A DNA stretch of 64,000 nt from Patulibacter defluvii (GTDB lineage Bacteria; Actinomycetota; Thermoleophilia; Solirubrobacterales; Solirubrobacteraceae): assembly GCF_034096925.1 (NCBI RefSeq), contig NZ_JAWZSQ010000020.1, positions 1 to 64,000 on the forward strand, in the 5' to 3' direction. Of this stretch, positions 57,667 to 64,000 are shown one piece after another (position 1 is the stretch's first letter; every line of letters starts with the position of its first letter). Under the pieces are notes generated by a model. That model was not told the DNA's origin. It made no database searches and saw only the letters and a program-made list of their open reading frames with translations. A program made the position numbers and the translations under genes.

Positions 57667-60395
57667 TGGCCGGGCTGACCGAACGCGAGCGGGAGCTGGC
57701 CATGCTGACCGGCCGCGTCGAGCGACTGACGGCGGCGCGCCGCGGCGGGGCCGTGGTCGTCGCCGGGCCGCCCGGGGTCGGCAAGACGACGCTGCTCGAC
57801 GCGACCGCCGCCGCGGCCGAGGCGGCCGGCGCGGCGGTCGTGCGGGTGGTCGGGCGCGAGATCGAGTCGCCGCTGGCGCTGGGGCTGGTCGAGCGGCTGG
57901 TCGACGCCCTGCCGGACGCGGTCGGCGGGGTGCCGGCCGGCCCGGCCGCGGCCGCGGCGCCGCTCGACGAGGGCGAGCTCGACCCGGGCCGGATCGCGCC
58001 GCGGATCAGCGAGCTGCTGGAGGGCGCCGTCGCCGAGCGGCCGCTGCTGGCCTGCGTCGACGATCTCCAGTGGGCCGACCGCGCCTCGCTCGACGTGCTC
58101 GGCTGGTTGCTGGAGGAGTGGGCCGAGGAGCTGCCGCTGCTGTTCGTCGCCGGGCTCCGCGACGCCGACGGCGGCGGCCCGCTGGCCGAGCGGCTGGCGG
58201 CGCTCGGGGCGACGGTCGTCCGCCCGCGGCCGCTGACCGTCGCCGGCGTCGGCGCGCTGCTCGCCGACCACGGGCTGCGGCCGACCGCGGCCGAGCTCGA
58301 CGGCTTCGTCGCCCGCAGCGGCGGGATCCCGTTCCTGGTCGTGGCCCTCGCCCGCCAGCGGCTGGAGGGCGCAGACGCCGACGACGTGCCGCTGAGCGTG
58401 CAGGAGGCGGTCGGCCGGCGGCTGGCCGCGCTCGACCGCGACGCGCTGCGGACCGCCCGCGCGCTGGCGGTCCTCGACGGTGCCCCGCCGGCGGTCGCCG
58501 CCGCCGTCCTCGACCGGCCCCCGGAGGCGGTCGCCGCGGCCACCGAGCGGCTCCGCGGTCGCGGGCTGCTCGGCGACGACGGCGGCTTCGAGCACCCGCT
58601 GGTGCGCGAGGCGGTGCTGGCGGCCATCCCCGCCTCGGCCCGTTCGCTGCTGCACGGCCGGGCCGCGCAGGCGTTGCTCGCCGCCGGCGACCGGCGGGCG
58701 GCCGCCGTCCACGCGCTGGCCGCCGCGCCGACCGGCTCCGAGCCGCTGGTGCGGGCGCTCGGCGACGAGGCCGCGGTGGCGCGCCGCGAGGGCGACCCCG
58801 AGCACGCCGTGCGGCTGCTGCGGCGGGCGATCGAGGAGCCGGCCCCGCGCGACCGGCTCGGCGACCTGCTGCGCGAGCTGGCCGAGCTGCTGATCGAGCT
58901 GGGCCGGTTCGACGACGCGATCGCCACCGCCCGCCGGTTGCACGGCCTCGACCGCGGCGGCGACGGCCCCGAGTCGCTCGCGGCCGAGCTGCTGGAGGCG
59001 CGGGCGCTGACCGTCTCCGGCCGCAGCCGCCAGGCGATGGACCGGCTGCGGGCGGTCCTGCGCGGGCCGGCCGCCCGCGATCCCCACCGGCGGCTCGAGG
59101 CCGAGGTGCTGCTGACCACCGCCGCCGCGGTCACCTTCCCCGCCTTCGGCGGCTGGACCCCGGACGAGATCACGGCCTACGACGAGGCCTACGCGATCGA
59201 GCCGCTGCTGGCCTGGAGCACGCTCAGCATGCGGGCCCGCTACGAGTACCTGGCCCGCGGCGACCGCGAGGCGATCCTGGAGCTGTCGCGGCAGGGGGCG
59301 ACGCCGCCGCCGGACGTGCCGCTGACCCCGATCGTGACCGTCCAGCTGAGCGTCGCCGCGACCGGGATGGTGGCCTGCGGCGCCGCCCGCGAGGCGCTCT
59401 CGCTGCTGGAGCCGCTGCTGACCCGGGCGCGGGCGTCGTCGTCGCGGATGGCGGTCGCGCTGCTGCTGGTCGGCCACGCCACCGCCTGCCTGGCGCTCGG
59501 CGACCTGCGCCGCTGCGAGGAGGAGGTGACCGAGTTCCGCGGCCTGCCCGGCGCGCCGCGCTGGGACGCGATCATGCTGCCGCTGCTCAGCCAGTGCCTG
59601 CGCGAGCAGGGCCGCTTCGAGGAGGCCGCCGCCGCGGTCGTGCCGGTGCTCGACGCCAGCGACCCCCAGCACCGGCTGCGGGCGCTGCACGCCGACGCCG
59701 AGCTGCGGCTGGCCCGCGGCGACGACGCGGCCGCGCTGGCGGGGTTCCTGGCGCTCGGCGAGGAGGAGCGCCGCGACCCGGCGCTGGCGGTCCCGATCCG
59801 CACCTGGCGCGGCGGCGCAGCGGTCGCGCTGCTGCGGCTGGGCCGGACCGGCGAGGCCCGGCGGCTGGCCCAGGAGCACCTGGAGCACGCCCAGCGCTGG
59901 GGCGGCGGGGCGCTGCTCGGCGAGGCCCACCGGGTGCTCGGCGAGGTGACCGGCGACGCCGCCCTGGTCGAGCGCGGCCTGCCCGCCCTGCGCGACGCCG
60001 AGCTGCGGCTGGAGCACGCCCACGGGCTGCTGGTGGCCGGCCGCCTGCACCGCCGCGCCGGTCGCCGCGGGGTCGCCGCCGACCGCTTCGAGCACGTCCT
60101 GCGGGCCGCCCGCTGGTGCGGCGCCCACGCGCTGGCCGAGCAGGCCGCCGCCGAGCTGGCCGTGCTCCGCAGCCGCCCGCGGGCGCTCGCCTTCAGCGGC
60201 CTCGACGCGCTGACCGCGGCCGAGCGGCGGGTGGCCCGGCTGGCCGCCGACGGCCTCCGCAGCGAGGAGATCGCGCGCCAGCTGTACGTCAGCCGGCGGA
60301 CGGTCGAGAACCACCTCGGCCGCACGTACCAGAAGCTCGGCGTCCGCGGCCGCGAGGAGCTGCGCTCGCGGATGGCGGTCGACGCCGTCGCCTAG
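57666..60395 (+). CDS. Large LuxR-family ATPase regulator (AAA/STAND, LAL type)
   Basis: A 909-aa regulator. ATG 57666 overlaps the upstream stop by 1 base (TGATG). Walker A GPPGVGKTT is canonical (residues about 35-43), Walker B is LLACVDDLQWAD, and a sensor-like RSGGIPFLVVAL follows. About 550 residues of TPR-like helical repeats lead to a C-terminal LuxR HTH (TAAERRVARLAADGLRSEEIARQL, RRTVENHLGRTYQKLGV). Typical of LAL regulators of secondary metabolism and catabolism. Its stop overlaps that of the convergent LuxR gene in CTAG. Confidence 0.92.
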   Translation: MAGLTERERELAMLTGRVERLTAARRGGAVVVAGPPGVGKTTLLDATAAAAEAAGAAVVRVVGREIESPLALGLVERLVDALPDAVGGVPAGPAAAAAPLDEGELDPGRIAPRISELLEGAVAERPLLACVDDLQWADRASLDVLGWLLEEWAEELPLLFVAGLRDADGGGPLAERLAALGATVVRPRPLTVAGVGALLADHGLRPTAAELDGFVARSGGIPFLVVALARQRLEGADADDVPLSVQEAVGRRLAALDRDALRTARALAVLDGAPPAVAAAVLDRPPEAVAAATERLRGRGLLGDDGGFEHPLVREAVLAAIPASARSLLHGRAAQALLAAGDRRAAAVHALAAAPTGSEPLVRALGDEAAVARREGDPEHAVRLLRRAIEEPAPRDRLGDLLRELAELLIELGRFDDAIATARRLHGLDRGGDGPESLAAELLEARALTVSGRSRQAMDRLRAVLRGPAARDPHRRLEAEVLLTTAAAVTFPAFGGWTPDEITAYDEAYAIEPLLAWSTLSMRARYEYLARGDREAILELSRQGATPPPDVPLTPIVTVQLSVAATGMVACGAAREALSLLEPLLTRARASSSRMAVALLLVGHATACLALGDLRRCEEEVTEFRGLPGAPRWDAIMLPLLSQCLREQGRFEEAAAAVVPVLDASDPQHRLRALHADAELRLARGDDAAALAGFLALGEEERRDPALAVPIRTWRGGAAVALLRLGRTGEARRLAQEHLEHAQRWGGGALLGEAHRVLGEVTGDAALVERGLPALRDAELRLEHAHGLLVAGRLHRRAGRRGVAADRFEHVLRAARWCGAHALAEQAAAELAVLRSRPRALAFSGLDALTAAERRVARLAADGLRSEEIARQLYVSRRTVENHLGRTYQKLGVRGREELRSRMAVDAVA

Positions 60396-63232
60396 CCGCC
60401 GCCGGCCCGCCGCAGGGCCCGCACCAGCTCCTGGCGCGAGCGGACGCCGAGCCGGCGGTAGATCCGCCCCAGCTGGTTCTCGACCGACTTCGGCTGCAGC
60501 ACCAGCGCGTCGGCGACCTGGCGGTTCGACAGTCCCTCGGCGACCAGCTCGGCGATCCGCCGCTCGGCCGGGGTCAGCCCGAGCGGGTCGTCCTCGCGGG
60601 CGCTGCGGCGGCCGCCGGCGTCGCGCAGCGCCTCGTCGACCAGCCGTGCCCGGCGCGGGTGGCGGTCCGGGTCGAGCCGGTCGAGCGCCGACCGCAGCCA
60701 GCGGCGGGCGGCCGGCTGGTCGCCCGCTCCCAGCACGGCCTGGCCGAGCAGCTGCTCGACGGTCGCCTGGACGTAGCCGTCGGCGACCGGCGCCGGGTCG
60801 TCCTGCTCCAGCCCGACCAGCCGCGCCGTGGCCTCGGCGACGGCCAGCGCGCCGGGTGCGCCCCAGCGGCGAGCGTGGTCGCGGTGCGCGGCGGCCAGGG
60901 TCCGGGCGGTCGCGGCGTCGTCGCGGTCGTGGGCGATCCGGGCCGCCTCCAGCCGCCACGGCGTGGCCGGCGAGAAGGCCATCCCGGCCCGCGCGTCCGC
61001 CTCGCCGACCGCGCGGAAGGTCGCCGCCGCGGCGTCGTCGTCGCCCGCGGCCCGCTCCAGCAGCCCGCGGGCGTGGAGCAGCGGGTTGGTGAGGGCGGTC
61101 GCCGGCAGCGGGAAGGCGACCCCCGCCCGCTCCAGCTCCGCCCGCGCGTCGTCGACGCGGTCGAGCTCGATCAGGGCCCGGATCCGGCAGCTGAGGGCCA
61201 TGAACCCGAGGCTGGCGTGGGCGCCGGTCAGGTCGAGCGCCTCGGCCGCCCGCTCGGCCGCGGCCGGGTGCTCGCCGACGGCCAGCGCGTCGTAGGCCCG
61301 CAGCATCAGCAGGCCGGCGGTCCCGAAGAGGGCGTGGAGGTCGCGGGCGGTCCGCTCCCAGCCCGCCAGCGCGTCGGAGACGAACGGCCGGTCCTCGGCC
61401 AGCAGCAGCGCGAACGACGCGTAGTAGCCGGCGTTGCGGAGCAGGAAGGCCTCGATCGCGACGGTCCCGTGGGCCAGCCCGCGGCGGGCCAGCGAGACCA
61501 CCTCGTCGCGCGGCTCGCCGGCCACGAACGCCCGCCAGGCGAGGATCGAGAGCATCTGCTGCTCACCGTCCTCGCGGCCCTCGAGCGTGCGGTGGCGGTC
61601 GACCGCGGCGGTCACCGCGGTCGGCCGGAAGAGCAGCTCGTTGGCCAGCAGGCAGGCGTCGGCGGCCAGCGCGGCGCTGGCCGAGACGCGGCCCGCGACC
61701 TGCTCGTGGACGGCGGCGAAGGCCGCGAACGCCGCGTCGATCGTGTCGGCGTGCGAGGTCATCATCGTGTTGCGCTCGATCGCCCACCGCAGCCGGGTCT
61801 CGTCGTCGGGCGCGTCGGCGACGGCCCGATCGATCGCGTCGGCGGCGGCGACCGGGTCGCCGGTCTGCCAGTGGGCGAGCGCCAGCAGCGCGTGGACGAC
61901 GGCGTCCTCGGCCGGGGCGGCGTCCTCGGCCAGCGCCCGCCGCAGGTAGCGGACGGCGGTCTCGGGGGCACCGGCCAGCAGGTCCTCCTGGCCGGCCCGG
62001 ACCAGCGCCTCGCGGGCCCACGGCAGCCGTCCGGGGCGGGCGGCCAGCACGTGGGTGGCGACGTCGCTGGCCGGCGCGGCGCGGTCGGCGAAGCGGCGGG
62101 CGGCCTCCTCGTGCAGCTGCTGGCGGCGACGGAGCCCGATCGCCTCGTAGAGCGCCGAGCGCAGGATCGGGTGGTGGAAGCCGGCGTCGTCCTCCGACAG
62201 CAGGCCGACCTCGGTCAGCCCGTCGAGGTCGGTGGCGACCGCCTCGACCGGACGGCCGGCGAGCGCGGCCAGGTCGTCGATCCGGGCCCCCGGTCCGAGC
62301 ACGGCGACCGCCTCGGCGACCGCGGTCGCGTCGGGCCCGACCGCCTCGGCGCGGGCCAGCAGGTGGTCGACGAAGCGGTCGAGGCCGCCCTCCAGCAGCG
62401 CCAGCCCGGCCGCCGCGCCCTCGCGCCAGCGGGTCCGCAGCTCGGCGACGACCTCGACGGTCAGGAACGGGTTGCCGCCGGTCAGCTCGTGGCACTGGCG
62501 GCCGAGCCGCTCGATCCCGGGATCGCGGAGGGCGCCGGCGACGATCGCCGCGGTCGCCCGCTCGCTCAGCGGCCGCAGCTCCAGCAGCTGCGCGTCGGCG
62601 GGGTCGCCGAGCAGCGCGGCCGGCGCGGCGACCGGGTCGCCGTCGCCGGTCCGGACCGCGGCGACGAGCACCAGCGGCTGGTCGGCCAGCCGCTGGGCGA
62701 GCAGCGCCAGCGTCCGCCGGCTCGGCTCGTCGACCCACTGCAGGTCGTCGACCACCAGCAGCGTCGGCCGCTCCGCCGCCAGCTCCAGCAGGTAGTCGCT
62801 GAGCCCGCGGGCGATCACCTGCGCGCCCTCGCCGAGCATCACCGACGGCGCCGCCGCGCCCGCCTCGGCGACCACCCGCCAGGCGCTGGCGGCGCGGGCC
62901 CCGCGCGGCGGGCGGGCGCCGCGGGCGGCCAGCGCCCCCAGCAGCTCGCGGACGCTGCCGTGGCCGACGGTGGCGCGGGTCGGGACCCCGCCGACCGCGG
63001 CGACCAGCGCCCCGGCCGCCTCGCCCTCCTGGCGGAAGGCGGCCAGCAGCCCGCTGCGCCCGATCCCGGCCGGACCGCGGACGAGCAGCACCCGCCCCCG
63101 CCGCAGGACGGCGGCGTCGCGCAGCGCCGACCGCAGCGCCGCCAGCTCGGCGTCGCGCTCCAGCAACCGCTGCCGGCCCCAGCGGGCCACCCCGTGCTCG
63201 AACTCGTCCTCGACCCTCACGCCGTCCCCCAC
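60392..63232 (-). CDS. Large LuxR-family ATPase regulator with altered Walker A
   Basis: About 946 aa from the GTG at 63232; a second GTG at 63220 behind GGGGGAC is an equally good start. The N-terminal ATPase domain has RGPAGIGRSGLL where the Walker Lys is Arg, and Walker B TLLVVDDLQWVDE, so nucleotide hydrolysis may be impaired. HTGGNPF-type HELTGGNPFLTVEV, long helical repeats and a C-terminal LuxR HTH (TPAERRIAELVAEGLSNRQV, PKSVENQLGRIYRRLGV) complete it. It is convergent to the previous LuxR gene and lies 67 bases downstream of the ECF sigma gene on the same strand. Confidence 0.9.
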   Translation of the reverse strand: MGDGVRVEDEFEHGVARWGRQRLLERDAELAALRSALRDAAVLRRGRVLLVRGPAGIGRSGLLAAFRQEGEAAGALVAAVGGVPTRATVGHGSVRELLGALAARGARPPRGARAASAWRVVAEAGAAAPSVMLGEGAQVIARGLSDYLLELAAERPTLLVVDDLQWVDEPSRRTLALLAQRLADQPLVLVAAVRTGDGDPVAAPAALLGDPADAQLLELRPLSERATAAIVAGALRDPGIERLGRQCHELTGGNPFLTVEVVAELRTRWREGAAAGLALLEGGLDRFVDHLLARAEAVGPDATAVAEAVAVLGPGARIDDLAALAGRPVEAVATDLDGLTEVGLLSEDDAGFHHPILRSALYEAIGLRRRQQLHEEAARRFADRAAPASDVATHVLAARPGRLPWAREALVRAGQEDLLAGAPETAVRYLRRALAEDAAPAEDAVVHALLALAHWQTGDPVAAADAIDRAVADAPDDETRLRWAIERNTMMTSHADTIDAAFAAFAAVHEQVAGRVSASAALAADACLLANELLFRPTAVTAAVDRHRTLEGREDGEQQMLSILAWRAFVAGEPRDEVVSLARRGLAHGTVAIEAFLLRNAGYYASFALLLAEDRPFVSDALAGWERTARDLHALFGTAGLLMLRAYDALAVGEHPAAAERAAEALDLTGAHASLGFMALSCRIRALIELDRVDDARAELERAGVAFPLPATALTNPLLHARGLLERAAGDDDAAAATFRAVGEADARAGMAFSPATPWRLEAARIAHDRDDAATARTLAAAHRDHARRWGAPGALAVAEATARLVGLEQDDPAPVADGYVQATVEQLLGQAVLGAGDQPAARRWLRSALDRLDPDRHPRRARLVDEALRDAGGRRSAREDDPLGLTPAERRIAELVAEGLSNRQVADALVLQPKSVENQLGRIYRRLGVRSRQELVRALRRAGGG

Positions 63233-63299
63233 CCGGTCACGGCCCGTACCGGCCGCACGCTACCGGCTGGCGGTCGGCGGGACGAGCGTCCGCGCGCGC

Positions 63300-63842
63300 T
63301 CAGACCGCCACCGGCTGCAGCGCCTGGTTCAGGTTGCGCCGCGCGCGGTGGAGCATCTGGGCGACGTTGTTGGCGTTGCTGTCGATCCGGTCGGCGATCT
63401 GGTGGTAGGTCAGGTCCTCGGCGACCCGCATCACCATCACCTCGGCCTGGCGCGGCGGGATCGCCCGCAGCGCGGTCAGCAGGTCGCCGCGCAGCTCGGA
63501 CGAGAGCGCCCGCCGCTCCGGGTCGTGACGGGGGTCGGTGCTGACCGGGTCGGCCGCGCGGTCGCCGGCCTCGGCCAGGGCGTCGAGGCTGAGCACCGCC
63601 CGCCGCCGGCGCAGCAGGTCGCAGCAGGCGTTGCGGGCGGTCGCGAAGACGTAGGTCCGGAGCGCGTCCGGGTCGTCGCGGACCGCCGGCTGCCGCCGCA
63701 GCAGGTTGAGGAACGTCTCCTGCGTCGCGTCCTCCGCGGCGGCCGGGCATCCCAGCACGCGTTGGCAGAACGCCTGGACGCGCGTCGCGTACGCGTCGAA
63801 GAGCTCCGTGATGTCCTGCGCCGTCAGCTGCTTGGTGCCCAT
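63300..63842 (-). CDS. ECF sigma-70 factor
   Basis: A 180-aa sigma factor. ATG 63842 is chosen; an in-frame ATG at 63902 would add 20 residues. Region 2 (about 10-80): LFDAYATRVQAFCQRVLGC, AEDATQETFLNLLRR, LRTYVFATARNACCDLLRRR. Region 4 (about 115-170): ALRAIPPRQAEVMVMRVAED, YHQIADRIDSNANNVAQMLHRARRNL. No anti-sigma gene is beside it. It is one of the candidates to read the GTAA-N17-CGTC promoters further left, but nothing in the sequence proves this. Confidence 0.94.
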   Translation of the reverse strand: MGTKQLTAQDITELFDAYATRVQAFCQRVLGCPAAAEDATQETFLNLLRRQPAVRDDPDALRTYVFATARNACCDLLRRRRAVLSLDALAEAGDRAADPVSTDPRHDPERRALSSELRGDLLTALRAIPPRQAEVMVMRVAEDLTYHQIADRIDSNANNVAQMLHRARRNLNQALQPVAV

Positions 63843-64000
63843 GAGGTCCGCCTCTCCCGTGAGTGCGGAACCGATGCTGCGCTCCGGCGGCGGGAACCTC
63901 ATGAGGCGCCGACCCCCCACTTACGGCGGGGGCGCGCGAGCGCGTTGGAGGGGGCGTTACCCAGTCGCGACCAGCGTGCGGGCGCGGGTGCGGGCCAGGT

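Noticed and set aside
57227..63544. Very long plus-strand open frame over 6 kb across two LuxR genes
   Set aside because: Arg/Ala/Gly/Pro-rich translation without domains, and it crosses genes on both strands. It is an artefact of high GC with few stop codons.
63899..63960. GTAAG and GTAAC on the minus strand before the ECF sigma gene, suggesting autoregulation
   Set aside because: At 17 bases the -10 positions read ATGA and CGCG, not CGTC. The match is to the -35 only, so I do not claim autoregulation.
63957..64000. Possible 3' end of a minus-strand gene (…RTRARTLVATG, TAA at 63957-63959)
   Set aside because: Only 14 codons are inside the window. The composition fits coding sequence but cannot be told from chance.

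Overview
The window is very GC-rich (roughly 75 percent by eye) and densely coded. Many starts are GTG or TTG, ATGA/GTGA overlaps are common, and it carries several large LuxR-type ATPase regulators and many TetR/ECF regulators. This points to a high-GC actinobacterium; the gene mix suggests Thermoleophilia (Solirubrobacterales such as Conexibacter, Patulibacter or Solirubrobacter), but that placement is inference. I see no insertion sequence, prophage, CRISPR array or rRNA. There is one tRNA-Arg. No stretch over 300 bases lacks a gene.

Region 1-9.6 kb: a secreted M23 peptidase (cut by the left edge) behind a convincing c-di-AMP riboswitch; a double DUF427 protein; a secreted clan-A glycosidase; tRNA-Arg(ACG) with a hairpin terminator; a divergent TetR/NAD(P)-epimerase pair with two copies of one operator; a YCII protein plus ECF42-type sigma factor pair; and an OmpR-type two-component system. 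9.6-13.3 kb: a lipoprotein, HlyD-like adaptor, ABC ATPase and MacB-like permease in one + strand operon. 13.3-18.4 kb: TetR and a double SnoaL protein, an ECF sigma fused to a membrane and exported domain, a secreted bacterial protein-arginine deiminase (PAD), and a tiny apparently leaderless gene. 18.4-24.7 kb: TetR, a CrtI-like FAD enzyme, and a GT2 synthase with a GH26 hydrolase, probably an exopolysaccharide cassette.

24.8-27.4 kb holds a three-gene operon (Fe/2OG dioxygenase, GNAT, class I aminoacyl-tRNA-synthetase-like protein) of unknown product. 27.6-32.4 kb: an orphan NarL regulator, an MBL hydrolase, a methyltransferase and a large LuxR regulator. 32.3-35.4 kb: a tightly overlapped operon PaaK-like adenylating enzyme - TusA - SufS - SufU, which looks like a sulfur-transfer pathway, with a divergent PilZ-like protein. 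37-41.4 kb: a small membrane protein, a PAS histidine kinase, and MarR/MFS/aldo-keto reductase with palindromic operators.

The most novel part is 41.4-54.8 kb. I find a repeated promoter, GTAA(G/C) - exactly 17 bases - CGTC. Five copies are exact, one has AGTC, and a weaker eighteen-base-spaced version is also present. It precedes a secreted 335-aa protein, two small secreted proteins, a 55-aa peptide made of three 17-residue repeats, a 1259-aa secreted modular protein, and the aroG-trpEGDC-aroC operon. A sigma-region-4-like protein fused to a zinc anti-sigma motif sits among them. This looks like one ECF-type regulon joining exported peptides to aromatic amino acid supply. The first pathway enzymes look weakly feedback-controlled: the DAHP synthase has no N-terminal regulatory domain, and TrpE has LLEP where the usual feedback motif is LLES. 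54.8-64 kb: divergent trpBA, an enoyl-CoA hydratase, two convergent large LuxR regulators and an ECF sigma factor.
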